A stretch of DNA of 64,000 nucleotides. Origin: CAVQBP01 sp963740945. GTDB lineage: Bacteria > Bacteroidota > Ignavibacteria > Ignavibacteriales > Ignavibacteriaceae. Of the stretch, positions 27,483 through 37,778 are shown in pieces; position 1 is the stretch's first letter, and every line of letters starts with the position of its first letter. The stretch spans positions 1 through 64,000 of the forward strand of contig CAVUGE010000012.1 of NCBI GenBank assembly GCA_963740945.1, given 5' to 3'. The notes below the pieces were generated by a model. The model saw nothing but the letters and a program-made list of their open reading frames with translations. It was not told where the DNA came from and did no database searches. The position numbers and the translations under genes were made by a program.

Positions 27483-29609
27483 TTATAGCAATTCAACTTC
27501 TCTTTTAAGTCTGATGTCTTTAGAAGAAGAACCAACATCTAAGATAAACTTCCCTTTTTCAGCATACCAGCCTTTTGTTGCAGGATTCCAGAATGAAAAA
27601 TCTTTTTTATCTAATTTCAACTGAATTACTTTTCTTTCTCCCGGTTTAAGTTCAATTTTTCTAAATCCCTTCAATTCTTTAACAGGACGGGGAACAGATG
27701 ATTTAACATCATGAATATATAATTGTGCAATTTCATTCCCTCCTACAGTCCCTGTATTTTTAACTGTAAAGCTGACAGTAAGAGAATCATTTTCATTAAA
27801 TTTTTCCTTAGATACATTAAGATCACTATACTCGAATGTTGTATAGGATAATCCATATCCGAAAGGATATAACGGTTCAATATTTCTGCTTTCATACCAT
27901 CTATACCCTACAAAGATTCCTTCGGTATAATATAAATTATAAACCTTATGTGATTTTTCCGCATCACCGTTCCATCCTTTATAAAGTTCTTCACCTTCAG
28001 GTATATATCCGTAACCGGGAGAATCTTTAAATTCTTTTTCGATTGTTATAGGTAATTTACCTGAGGGATTTGTTTTCCCTGCGATTATTTCAGCCAGAGC
28101 TTCATTGCCAATCTGACCTCCATACCAGGCATAAATTATTGCTTTAGCCTTGTTGTTCCAATCAGTCATTCTTACTCCGCTGCCTGAAGTTACAATTACC
28201 ACAGTATTGGGATTATTATTTACACATTGCATTACTTTTTGCTCCTGATCCTCAGGTAACGGGAAAGGCCTGTCCCATCCTTCACTATCTTCGGTACCTA
28301 CATTGCATAAAACTACTTCAGCAGATTTAATTTGTTCGGCGGATGGGCTTTCAATATAATTGAGCTTATCTCCAAATTCTTTCTTCAATTCATCAAACAG
28401 TAAATGAATATCATACCCTTCGACAGCTGCTGAACCGCCCCCCCTTGCTAATTTTTTAACAAAATCCCCTGTAACTAATATATTTTTTAACTCTTTTTTA
28501 AGCGGAAGAATATTGTCTTCATTTCTTAATAATACAATTCCTTCTCTTGCGGTCTGCAAAGCAGTCATTTCATGTTCATCAAACTTATCAAGATATGAAA
28601 TATCTTTTTTCCTGCCGTTAAGTTTCATAGCAAAATATGTTCTAAGAATTCCTTTTACCATTCTATCAATATCGGTAATCTGCACTGCACCGGCTTTTAA
28701 CAGCGAATCAACATTCTTAAGAGCAAGCGCTGAAGGCATTTCAAGATCCTGACCTGATTTAATAACTTTTTCCCCATCATATACGGACCACCAATCGGTC
28801 ATCACCAGCCACTTATATCCCAGCTGTTTTTTTAAGAGGTTATTGATAACAAAATCACTCTGCCCGCACCATTCACCGTTCAATAAATTATATGATGTCA
28901 TCACAGCTTTGGCTCCTGCATCTATTCCTGCTTTAAATGCCGGTAAATTTATTTCATGCAATTCCCTTTCACTAATAACGGAATTACTTCGCCTCCTATA
29001 AAAATCCGTATTATTTGCAACGAAATGTTTTAAAGTTGCAACCGTACCCGTGCTTTGAACTCCCCCTACATATTTTTCAATCATTCTTGCTGCAAGAAAA
29101 GGGTCTTCACCAAAATATTCGAAGTTTCTTCCGCATTGAGACTGACGGTAGTTATTCATTCCTGGTCCCAATAAAATACCAATTCCTCCAGCCCTGCATT
29201 CTTCACCGACAGATTTTGCATAACTATATGCTAAAGAAGGGTTCCATGTTGCAGCCAATGAGATTGGACAGGGAAAAGCTGTAGATTTTTCCAATTGATA
29301 CATCGACAGATCAGCATCTCTATAATTTTCTCTTATATGAACGCCTTCCGTAGCATCCGACATATATACTTCTCCAAGGTTTAATCTTGGAATTGGCCTG
29401 ATTAGAAAATTCCTGTCCCCTCCTATATATGCAATCTTCTCTTCCAGGCTCATTAAAGCCATTACAGAATCAGCCATTTTATCAGCTTGTTCATAAGAAA
29501 GCGGTTTGAATTCGTCTTTATTTTCCATTTGAGATTGTCCGAAAGATTTGAAACAGAATAGAAATATACAAATAACTAATGGCACTAGGAGATATGATCT
29601 TTTAAGCAT
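27483..29609 (-). CDS. Secreted glycoside hydrolase family 3 beta-glucosidase
   Basis: A 708-residue exported GH3 enzyme. The signal peptide ends near FGQSQ. The nucleophile Asp is in KWLVMTDWWSVYDG (about 271), followed by the second alpha/beta domain (GIVLLRNEDNILPL) and a fibronectin-III-like domain at the C-terminus (LTVSFTVKNTGTVGGNEIAQLY). It releases glucose from the ends of beta-glucosides, completing the GH5 action. RBS GGAGGG precedes the ATG at 29609; an upstream TTG would add four residues. Confidence 0.93.
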   Translation of the reverse strand: MLKRSYLLVPLVICIFLFCFKSFGQSQMENKDEFKPLSYEQADKMADSVMALMSLEEKIAYIGGDRNFLIRPIPRLNLGEVYMSDATEGVHIRENYRDADLSMYQLEKSTAFPCPISLAATWNPSLAYSYAKSVGEECRAGGIGILLGPGMNNYRQSQCGRNFEYFGEDPFLAARMIEKYVGGVQSTGTVATLKHFVANNTDFYRRRSNSVISERELHEINLPAFKAGIDAGAKAVMTSYNLLNGEWCGQSDFVINNLLKKQLGYKWLVMTDWWSVYDGEKVIKSGQDLEMPSALALKNVDSLLKAGAVQITDIDRMVKGILRTYFAMKLNGRKKDISYLDKFDEHEMTALQTAREGIVLLRNEDNILPLKKELKNILVTGDFVKKLARGGGSAAVEGYDIHLLFDELKKEFGDKLNYIESPSAEQIKSAEVVLCNVGTEDSEGWDRPFPLPEDQEQKVMQCVNNNPNTVVIVTSGSGVRMTDWNNKAKAIIYAWYGGQIGNEALAEIIAGKTNPSGKLPITIEKEFKDSPGYGYIPEGEELYKGWNGDAEKSHKVYNLYYTEGIFVGYRWYESRNIEPLYPFGYGLSYTTFEYSDLNVSKEKFNENDSLTVSFTVKNTGTVGGNEIAQLYIHDVKSSVPRPVKELKGFRKIELKPGERKVIQLKLDKKDFSFWNPATKGWYAEKGKFILDVGSSSKDIRLKREVELL

Positions 29610-30100
29610 TTTTCCCTCCAATTATACTACAAACGGTATTTGAAAAATACAAAAATATCCAAAGATTATAAAAACGATTATTGAATAATTAAATGACTGA
29701 ATGGATGATTGATTGATCTAATGATGATTGGGAAACGTGCAATCAAATGTTAAGGAATAATTTTAAATATATTTGACCGGAATATTGGAGAGGCTGTATG
29801 AATATGGTTAATACGAAACAAAAACAAAACATTTAATAACCGTTTCAATTTATCTACTGAAGGTAGACGTTTTTTCTGACTTTTCACACAGACTCTGGAG
29901 TTACTGAGTTTCGTAATAATGAAATGTTTTATTGCTTTATTGTTCCATTCAGTACTAAAAAAATCACACGGAATAGCGTAGGTTTTCGACCATTTTTTTA
30001 TTTCTAAGCACTCTTTTTTCATTAACCATACATATATACTGGCTAATTGATTACTAATCCCTCAGAATCAATTTTTCATTTAAGCAATTTTAAGTATGTC
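29610..30100. other. Intergenic, 490 bp, no convincing gene
   Basis: The stretch between the GH3 promoter region and the type IX cargo gene. A 90-codon minus frame (29750-30022) has no family resemblance and includes a CACACAGACTCTGGAGTTACT segment similar to dispersed repeats at 22152 and 55478, so I treat it as non-coding. Confidence 0.5.
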
Positions 30101-32225
30101 TCATTTGAGAAACACCATTTTCTTTGTTCCGATGAAATTTCCGCTCCTCAACTGGTAAAAGTATATTCCGCTTGAAAGATAAACCGGATTAAACTCAACT
30201 TCATAACTTCCGGGCTGCTGCTCCTTATCTACAAGTGCTGCAACTTCATTACCAAGTATATCATATATTTTCAGCGTTGTTCGCTGTGAAGACATATTTT
30301 TATTACCTAAAGAAGGAATAGTATATCTAATTTTAGTTGCCGGATTAAATGGATTCGGGTAATTCTGTGAAAGCACGTATGAATCCGGAATTGCATCATG
30401 ATTTATTTCTTTTACACCGACAGTTCCTGCAATTCCGCCCCCCTTAATAATAGCACCTGATGCTCCTGCAACCCATACATTATCAAAATCTGTGAAGGAT
30501 ACTGCCGACACACCTTCAACAGGGAGTATGCCTGGAAAAGGAGTCCAATTATCTCCTCCGTCTGTTGTGTAAAAAACACCGGCACCAACACCTACGCCGT
30601 TGTTCTCGTCAATAAATTTCAAATAAGAAATATGTGTATCACTGCTCTGTGTATTCCATGAATCCCCGCCGTCGGTTGTTTTTAATATTAATCCTCCGGC
30701 TCCGCAAATCCACCCTATACTTTTGTTAATAAAGAATATATGATAAAGATTTTTGGTAACACCGCTGTTAACCAGGTTCCAGCTCATCCCATAATCTGTT
30801 GTTTTATAAATTGAGCCAGCTGTGCTGGTCATAATGCCTGTAACACTATCAATAAACTTGATTGCATAAAGAGCTGCATTTGTAGGTGAAGTTGCAGCTT
30901 CCCATTTTAACCCGCCATTTGTACTCTTCAATAATGTCCCCTGATCTCCTACTGCAAGACCATTAACAGTATCAATAAAATCCAGACCGTTTATTCCCCA
31001 AATTGTTCCGGCTGTATCCGAAATCCAATTATTACCCCCGTCAGTTGTTGAAAAAATCTTCCCTGGAAAACCGCAGGCCCATCCATGGTTTTCATCAATA
31101 AATTCTAAATAATAAAAAGCAGTGATAGGATTGAGATCTTGAAATGACCAATGTTCTCCTCCATCTGTGGTCTTTCCTATCGTTGAATTGTTACTGACTG
31201 TCCACCCTAAATTTTGATTAATAAAATAAAGATCAAAAAGGGAATTAAATGTAGCTCCTTTACTATATTAAAGACCATGTTTCGCCGCCATCTGATGTGG
31301 ATAGTAATAGTCCGTGATCACCTACAGCAAATCCATGGTTATTATCATAAAAATCAACTGCATTAATATTTAGAATGGTATGCGATGAAACTGTATCCCA
31401 GTTCATCCCTCCATCGGTTGTCCTGGCAATTGTACCATTGTATCCAACAGCTATGCCGGTATTAGCGTCAATAAAGTCCATATCCAGAATAATATTAGAT
31501 AATAACCTGGCTGCCGGATTCCATGAAACACCTCCATCAGTTGTTTTAAAGATTGCCCCTTTATCTGATAAACCGCCCCCGCACCACCCATTTAGCTGAT
31601 CGATAAAAAAGACTGATTCTAAAGTGTTATTGGTTCCTGTTGTTCTTGCATCCCAATGATCCCCTCCATCTGTTGTGGTAAATATTGTATTTATTGAGCC
31701 CACCACACACCCGTTATTTTGATCTGTAAAAAAGACAGAAAATAAATTATTGGTAGCCGGAACCTTCCGGGGATCCCATATAGTACCTCCGTCAGTTGTT
31801 TTATATACATTTCCCGAACTTCCTACAGCCCATCCGGTATTTTCATCAAGGAAAAACAGATCATTAAAAGCTAATGTAAAATCTACAGAATCAGGTATCC
31901 AGGTTGTCCCTGCATCTGTAGTTTTATATACTAAATTAGCCGCAGATGCCCAACCTACGATTGAATTAAGAAAATATAGTGAACTAAATCTCAGTTCGGA
32001 ATTATTAAAATGATTACGTAAATCCCAATTCATTCCCCCATCTGTGCTCTTGATAATTGTAGATACCTCCCCTGCAGCTATAATACTATTGGTATCGAGC
32101 ATTTTTACACTCTCCATACTGCTCCCCTGCGGGAGAGGATTTTGCCACGTCCAGCCATTTTGACCGGATACTGACAAAAAAGGCACAATAATTATTAAAA
32201 CCATTATGTATCTATATTTATACAT
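30101..32225 (-). pseudogene. YCF48/BNR-repeat type IX cargo protein, frameshifted
   Basis: One secreted beta-propeller protein of about 708 residues is broken in two. The first frame (32225 to 31263) has a signal peptide (to VSGQ) and many STDGG-x-W repeats of the YCF48/BNR type. It stops after GGETWSLI. Just beyond, a second frame carries the same repeats without any start codon (KTTDGGEHWSFQ, STTDGGNNWIS, STNGGLKWEA). It ends with the C-terminal sorting domain NYPNPFNPATKIRYTIP and GIYFYQLRSGNFIGTKKMVF. One extra base near 31265-31272 explains the break. Type IX cargo is exported to the surface; role unknown. Confidence 0.88.
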
Positions 32226-32437
32226 AGCAATTTCTCCTAATTAAGTATTTTTATAACAATTCGGGAAATGAAGTGGGAAATAATTTAGATTAATGGAAGG
32301 TCATTTTATTTCAATATTGTTTCAAATTTTATAAGATATGTTACATGAAAGGACAAGACCCCTCAAAATTTTGTAATATCCTAAAAAAGTTTAGTAGACT
32401 ATAACAATAAAGCAATTTAACAACTCACATTAAACAA

Positions 32438-32548
32438 GAATAGGTATTTGAAAGATGACATCTTTACTTTTTAAAATTAAAGTTCTACTTGAACTTACAT
32501 TTTAATAAAAAATTGAAGATAATTTTTCTTTTAAAAGATGTCATCTTT
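32438..32548. repeat. MITE-like repeat family A, copy 2
   Basis: The inverted second copy of the element at 2385-2496. Its ends are AAAGATGACATCTTT (32451-32465) and AAAGATGTCATCTTT (32534-32548), and the outer flank reads GGTATTTG, the complement of the CAAATACC flank of copy 1. It lies between the metallo-beta-lactamase-fold gene and the type IX cargo gene. The rest of 32226-32450 shows nothing I recognise. Confidence 0.75.
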
Positions 32549-32562
32549 ACATATGCGTAGTT

Positions 32563-33297
32563 TTACTTCATTTTCCTTATTCGTACTTCAACATCTTTTG
32601 TATCTTTCATTAAATCAACGATTTTTGATACATCTGTATCACCATAATGGTATGGATAGAGGATTTTAGGTTTAAATGATTTTGCAGCATCTGCAACCAT
32701 TTCAGGAGTCATAGTATAAGGTAGGTTCATCGGCAGAAAAGCAATATCAATCCCTTCTAATGATTTCATTTCCGGAGTATTCTCAGTATCGCCTGCTATA
32801 TATACCTTCTTATCACCAAAATGGATAACATAACCATTACCGTCTCCTTTTTTATGAAAAGGTTCGCCGTTATCTCTTTTATGAACAATATTATAAGCCG
32901 GTACTGCTTCTATTTTAATTCCTTTGATAGTTTGAACATCACCATTGTTCATGACAATACCGTCCGGTATTTTTTCCGTACAGGCTTGAGTTAGAATTAC
33001 AGTTGTATTTTTAGTTCTGATTTTTTCAACAGCAGCCGGGTCGCAATGGTCTCCATGTTCATGTGTTATAAGAATTATATCAGCTTTGGGTAGGGTTGAA
33101 TAATCTGCTAATTTGCTGAAAGGATCAACTTGAATGACCATATCGTTAAAAGTAAAGATTAATGATGCATGCCCGATAAAAGTAATTATCAAATTACCTC
33201 CGGAACTAGATATCGTATCTTTTTCAAATTGCTGTTGTGCAAATGATGAAATCATTCCAAAGACAATAAAAACAAAAACGAAAATTACTCTACGCAT
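32563..33297 (-). CDS. Exported metallo-beta-lactamase-fold hydrolase (UlaG-like)
   Basis: A 244-residue protein with signal peptide (MRRVIFVFVFIVFGMISSFAQ). The metal motif is THEHGDHCD (about 75), with further ligands in AVPAYNIVHKRD, IHFGDKKVYIAGDTENTP and ILYPYHYGD. The order resembles UlaG/L-ascorbate-lactonase-type or YjgC-like hydrolases, but these are usually cytoplasmic. I use the ATG at 33297, with AAAGGAG 6 bp upstream. The longer open frame would add a KF-repeat N-terminus encoded by a hexamer repeat. Confidence 0.85.
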   Translation of the reverse strand: MRRVIFVFVFIVFGMISSFAQQQFEKDTISSSGGNLIITFIGHASLIFTFNDMVIQVDPFSKLADYSTLPKADIILITHEHGDHCDPAAVEKIRTKNTTVILTQACTEKIPDGIVMNNGDVQTIKGIKIEAVPAYNIVHKRDNGEPFHKKGDGNGYVIHFGDKKVYIAGDTENTPEMKSLEGIDIAFLPMNLPYTMTPEMVADAAKSFKPKILYPYHYGDTDVSKIVDLMKDTKDVEVRIRKMK

Positions 33298-33307
33298 ATT
33301 TTCTCCT

Positions 33308-33417
33308 TTATTAAACTTAAACTTAAACTTACACTTAAACTTGAACTTGAACTTAAACTTGTTTACCTGCCAGGAACTTGTTCTTTGCACTTACACTTGA
33401 ACTTGAACTTACACTTC
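33308..33417. repeat. Hexamer tandem repeats (CTTAAA-type)
   Basis: About nine imperfect copies of CTTAAA, CTTGAA and CTTACA lie at 33311-33361, then a second run (CTTACACTTGAACTTGAAC) near 33390-33412. Read on the minus strand they encode a KFKFKF run in frame with the metallo-hydrolase. They fill the gap to the hybrid sensor gene, so they would lie in its 3' region and in the hydrolase 5' leader. Confidence 0.8.
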
Positions 33418-33421
33418 CTCC

Positions 33422-36400
33422 CTACTTCTTCTTATACTCCATAGGTGTACACCCATATATTTCTTGAAAAGATTTTGTAAAATAAGATTGAGAATTAAAA
33501 CCTACCTTATATGCTATCTCAGCCATATTTCCGGCATCCTGCTTAATCATTTCAGCCGCCTTTTGCAGCCGGTAGGAACGTATGAACTCACTTGTAGATT
33601 TATTTGTAACGGCTTTAATTTTTCTGTGGACCTGCGTTCTGCTCATTCCTATTTCTTTGCAAAGATTTTCTATACTAAAATTTTCGTCTTCAATTTTTTC
33701 CTCAATAATTTTAGTTAATTTTTCGATAAAGATTTTCTGGCTTGAAGGAACAATTACCTCCATAGGCTTTAATATCATTTCAGATTGGAACTTCTCCCTG
33801 ATCTGCTTTCTAACCTGTATAAGATTTTTTACTCTTGTTCTTAATTCTATTGTATTAAATGGTTTTATTAAATAATCATCGGCACCCGTTTCCAATCCCT
33901 CAATCTTGTTTTCAAGTGATGCCTTTGCAGTTAAGAGTATTACAGGAATATGACTGGTCTTAATGTTGTTTTTTAATTCTCTGCACAACCGGTAACCATC
34001 CATATTGGGCATCATTATATCGCTTATCACCATATCCGGAATAATCTCCTCCGCAAGTTCCAATCCTTTTTTCCCGTCTTCGGCTTCAACTATGGAATAA
34101 TCATTTTCAAGCTGCTCGCAAATAAAGTTTCTTAAATCAAAATGATCCTCAACTATTAATATAATGCTTGACTCTCCGGAGGATGATTTCCTTGAATGTT
34201 CCTCTTTTATTTCAAGGTCATCTGCATTTATGAGCTTCATGTCTTCAATGATTTCTTCAGTATTGCTTTCAGGTAATTCAATTATTTGGTCTTTAGAAAA
34301 ATGGTCTCTCCCTAAGGGAATTTTTATTTTGAAAATTGTTTCAAGACCGGCACTTTCAACATTCACCTCACCATGATGCAGTTCGATGAAATCTTTCACT
34401 AGAGCTAATCCAATACCCGTTCCCTCATAATTCCTGGTTGTACTGCTGTCAACCTGGTAAAAACGATCGAAGATATGGGGCAAATGTTCTGCCGGTATCC
34501 CGATTCCGGTATTTCTAATTTTTATTTGAGTGTAATTAATATCCGGACTCAAATCAATAAAAATATTTTCTCCTCCCGGAGTAAATTTAAATGCATTTGA
34601 AAGTAAATTATATATAACTGTCTCCATTTTATCCCTGTCAATATATACAAACAATTCTTCCATTCCCGTTGAAGTTGTAAGTGGAAGGTTATTAAACCTG
34701 AATTTAATATTGCGCTGCTCTGCAAGAGATAAAAATGAGGAAGCGGTTCTTCTTATAAATTTTACAAGACCGGTTTTTTGTACCTGCACATTCACGTTGC
34801 CTGCTTCGAGCTTTGACAGCTCAAGCATCTGGTTTATCAAATGCAGAAGTCTCCTTGCATTCTTTTTCATTATATTAAAATCAGAAGTTTCACTTCCTGG
34901 CTTCTTTAAATACCTTTCAAGAATTCCCAGAATTAAAGTCAACGGGGTACGGAATTCATGTGAGATATTTGCAAAGAAACGGGACTTCAGATGGTCAAGT
35001 TCTTTCAGCTTTTCTGTTTGTTCCCTTATTGTAGCAGTTCGTTCCAGGATAATATTTTCAAGCTGATGGGTTCTTTTTTCTAATTGACGAACACGAATTT
35101 TAACAATAGCAAAGACAACTGTTCCTATGAATAGTAGATAGAGCAAATATGCCCACCAGCTTTGAAACCAGGGAGGTAAAATTTCAAAAGCAAAAGTATC
35201 TTCCCTGCTTAAATGGTCATAAATATTTTTAGCGCGCACATGAAATGTATATCTCCCTGCCGGAATGCCGGTATAATCTTTATCGTTTTTCGAAAACCAG
35301 CCTGACCAATTTTTATCATATCCATCAAGCTTGACTTGAAAAATATTGTCTGATGCGTCATCATAACTGGATGCAGCAAATTCAAACCGGAGTGAATTAT
35401 TTTTATATTCGATTTCCGGTTTATAGAAAACAGAAGAGATGTTGCCTTTGTAAAAAACAGAATCTGTAGAAATTCCTGTTACACGGCGGACTATTGCAGA
35501 ATAATCCGAATCATATTTCTTTTTTATGTAAGGAGAATACCTTGCTATTCCTTCGGAGCCGCCAATCCACACAACGCCATTTTTTTCAGGGTAAATGACA
35601 TACGAATTGCCAAGGTCATTAATTCGTGAAAGAGGAGTATCTTCCCAATGATATTTCCCGTCAGATTGTAAAACTGCCTTTCCCTGTATTGTTTTCCCAT
35701 TTTGCTTTGCTATTATCCATACATTATTATCATTGTCCTCGCATATATAATCAATCTCACTTGATGTATCTGCAAAAATATATCCAAAGGTTGTGTCAGG
35801 TAAAAAATATTTTTTTTCTGTATCGAAATAGCGCAAACCTTTCATTGTCCCAAAGAAAGTTTTTCCATCAATTATTGCAGGAGCTGTTAATCCTGATGGA
35901 AGGCCGTATTCTTTTCCATAATGCGTAAAGTGAACCTCCATTTGTGGTGTATGCTTATTTAAAATCTGCATCTTGATATTTACTTTAAATATCCCTTCGT
36001 ATTCAGTTCCGCACCAGAGTGAACCATCTGGATTTTCAGTAATTGCAATTATCCGCAGATTTATACCCGGCACCGGCGGTATTTCAATCCATTTATTATC
36101 AATAAACTCTAATCCTGCAAACCCCTCAATCAAGGTAACGTATACTCTGTTGGTATCAATATTAGAATGGTAAAGCCGTTTTGACGGGAAATTACTTATT
36201 TTAATCGCATTATTACTATTAATTTCATAAACAGCATCCTGAGTTCCGGCAAGCAGCCTGTCGTTAGCTGTTATTAGAGAAAATGATAAGGTAGCTATAC
36301 CGTTAACATGCTTGAATTTCGGGAAAGGAAACTCCTTCTGATCCAGATAATATACACCCCGATCTGCAGTAGAATAGAGCTTTCCATTGTATCTAATTAT

Positions 36401-37462
36401 TGATTCGACAAAGCTGTCCATTCCCGATATATCTTTAAAGCGGGAAACAGGGGATGGTGTTTCAACTCTTGCTATACCGTTATTTAAGCCTAACCAGAGT
36501 CCACCCTGCTTATCGGCAAAAAGATGGAGAACTAATTCATTCCGTAATCCTGAAGCTTTATTTACTATTTGACAAAGCCTCCCCTCTTTATTTAAAATAA
36601 CAACACCCTGGTTGGTTGCAAAAGCTAAAAATCCATCCTGCAGATTTACTGCATGAAATATTTTATGTTCCAATAAAAAATTATCAGTTTCTGTTTTAAA
36701 TCTTTCTATTCTTCTCCCGTCATAAATAAATAAACCATAAGCAAATGTACAAATAACAAACCGTGAGTTGTCCAAAGAGAACATATGACTTATTCTTTTG
36801 CCGGCGAACAGGCTTCCACCTGGCAATAGGTGTAAAGAATCATTTTTCATTTCTAATAAACCGATATCACGCTGTTCAATGTATAAGGTATTATTAAAAA
36901 TAAAGGAAGCATCAAATTGGTGCTTAGAACTCCAGACTTTTACTTTACCATTATGAAGCCTGAAAAAATAGTTCCGGGTTCTTAAATAAATTGAATCCTT
37001 ATTAGAAAGTATCTCATAAACATCGTGGAAATCCCGGTTTTGTTCAGGTATATAATTAAGAAGAGAAACAAATTTTAATTCACCTGTACTATCAGGTTTA
37101 AGGAAACCGAAATCACCTTCTGCACCAACGTAAACAGTATCATTAATCAAACAGAGTGATCTTGCAAGTGTTTTGTTAAATGTAGGAATTAAACGCCAGG
37201 AAACTCCGTCATAAACAAGGACACCTTTATTATTCCCGGAATAGATCAGCCCCCGCTTATCCTGAATAATAGAAAAATTCTGTATCTCAGCATTGTAATC
37301 TGTAGGACTGAAATTCTGAATATAAGGTAAGCCGTTTTCTTTCCATTGAATAGAAGAAGAATCAGTTGTACCATCGCTTTTTATAATACTTTGTTGAGCA
37401 AAGCATACAGCTTGAAAAATAAATACAAAAAGACAAATCCGGGAAAAAAGAAATAGTCTCAT
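33422..37462 (-). CDS. Hybrid two-component sensor-regulator (HTCS)
   Basis: A 1346-residue single-chain regulator spanning the inner membrane. Order: signal peptide (1-22), periplasmic beta-propeller of Reg_prop repeats (about 40-680), Y_Y_Y domain (about 687-750), one membrane helix (about 761-784), HisKA with His in ISHEFRTPL (about 833), HATPase (NAFKFTPGG and GIGLALVKDFIE), receiver with phospho-Asp in MVISDIMMPNMDG (about 1146), and an AraC-type HTH (about 1250-1346, IAYKVGFNSQSYFTKSFQE). In Bacteroidota such proteins sense oligosaccharides and switch on glycan-use genes. The nearest candidates are the GH5/GH3 pair and, more distantly, the TonB receptor and GH65. Confidence 0.95.
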   Translation of the reverse strand: MRLFLFSRICLFVFIFQAVCFAQQSIIKSDGTTDSSSIQWKENGLPYIQNFSPTDYNAEIQNFSIIQDKRGLIYSGNNKGVLVYDGVSWRLIPTFNKTLARSLCLINDTVYVGAEGDFGFLKPDSTGELKFVSLLNYIPEQNRDFHDVYEILSNKDSIYLRTRNYFFRLHNGKVKVWSSKHQFDASFIFNNTLYIEQRDIGLLEMKNDSLHLLPGGSLFAGKRISHMFSLDNSRFVICTFAYGLFIYDGRRIERFKTETDNFLLEHKIFHAVNLQDGFLAFATNQGVVILNKEGRLCQIVNKASGLRNELVLHLFADKQGGLWLGLNNGIARVETPSPVSRFKDISGMDSFVESIIRYNGKLYSTADRGVYYLDQKEFPFPKFKHVNGIATLSFSLITANDRLLAGTQDAVYEINSNNAIKISNFPSKRLYHSNIDTNRVYVTLIEGFAGLEFIDNKWIEIPPVPGINLRIIAITENPDGSLWCGTEYEGIFKVNIKMQILNKHTPQMEVHFTHYGKEYGLPSGLTAPAIIDGKTFFGTMKGLRYFDTEKKYFLPDTTFGYIFADTSSEIDYICEDNDNNVWIIAKQNGKTIQGKAVLQSDGKYHWEDTPLSRINDLGNSYVIYPEKNGVVWIGGSEGIARYSPYIKKKYDSDYSAIVRRVTGISTDSVFYKGNISSVFYKPEIEYKNNSLRFEFAASSYDDASDNIFQVKLDGYDKNWSGWFSKNDKDYTGIPAGRYTFHVRAKNIYDHLSREDTFAFEILPPWFQSWWAYLLYLLFIGTVVFAIVKIRVRQLEKRTHQLENIILERTATIREQTEKLKELDHLKSRFFANISHEFRTPLTLILGILERYLKKPGSETSDFNIMKKNARRLLHLINQMLELSKLEAGNVNVQVQKTGLVKFIRRTASSFLSLAEQRNIKFRFNNLPLTTSTGMEELFVYIDRDKMETVIYNLLSNAFKFTPGGENIFIDLSPDINYTQIKIRNTGIGIPAEHLPHIFDRFYQVDSSTTRNYEGTGIGLALVKDFIELHHGEVNVESAGLETIFKIKIPLGRDHFSKDQIIELPESNTEEIIEDMKLINADDLEIKEEHSRKSSSGESSIILIVEDHFDLRNFICEQLENDYSIVEAEDGKKGLELAEEIIPDMVISDIMMPNMDGYRLCRELKNNIKTSHIPVILLTAKASLENKIEGLETGADDYLIKPFNTIELRTRVKNLIQVRKQIREKFQSEMILKPMEVIVPSSQKIFIEKLTKIIEEKIEDENFSIENLCKEIGMSRTQVHRKIKAVTNKSTSEFIRSYRLQKAAEMIKQDAGNMAEIAYKVGFNSQSYFTKSFQEIYGCTPMEYKKK

Positions 37463-37778
37463 TAAAAATAAGTTCTTTTAATCGCAATAAATGGATGTTT
37501 ATACTAATTAAATAATTTTAATTATCAGTAGCAAGAAGAAGGTAATTAAAATTCTAAATTGCAAATGATGGACTTCAGCCTTAAATCTAAGAAAAAATCT
37601 CTTAAAATGGATTCTGTGAACTTTCTCCTACTATTCATTAAAGCTTCAAATATATCTCAGATACGCTCTACATACGCTCCACATACGCTCCACATACGAT
37701 TTACCCATACATTCAAGGAAAGAGTGAATGATGGAATAGTTGAATAGTGAAATGGTGGAATGTAAATAAACTGGAAAA
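37463..37778. other. Intergenic with 12-bp tandem repeat
   Basis: 316 bp between the hybrid sensor start and the methyltransferase remnant. At about 37667-37700 the unit ACATACGCTCC(A) occurs three times head to tail and decays into CATACGATTT. The first part must carry the sensor gene promoter. No gene is seen. Confidence 0.6.

Noticed and set aside
29750..30022. 90-codon minus-strand frame
   Set aside because: No recognisable domain, and part of it is a dispersed CACACAGACTCTGG-type repeat; possible but unsupported.
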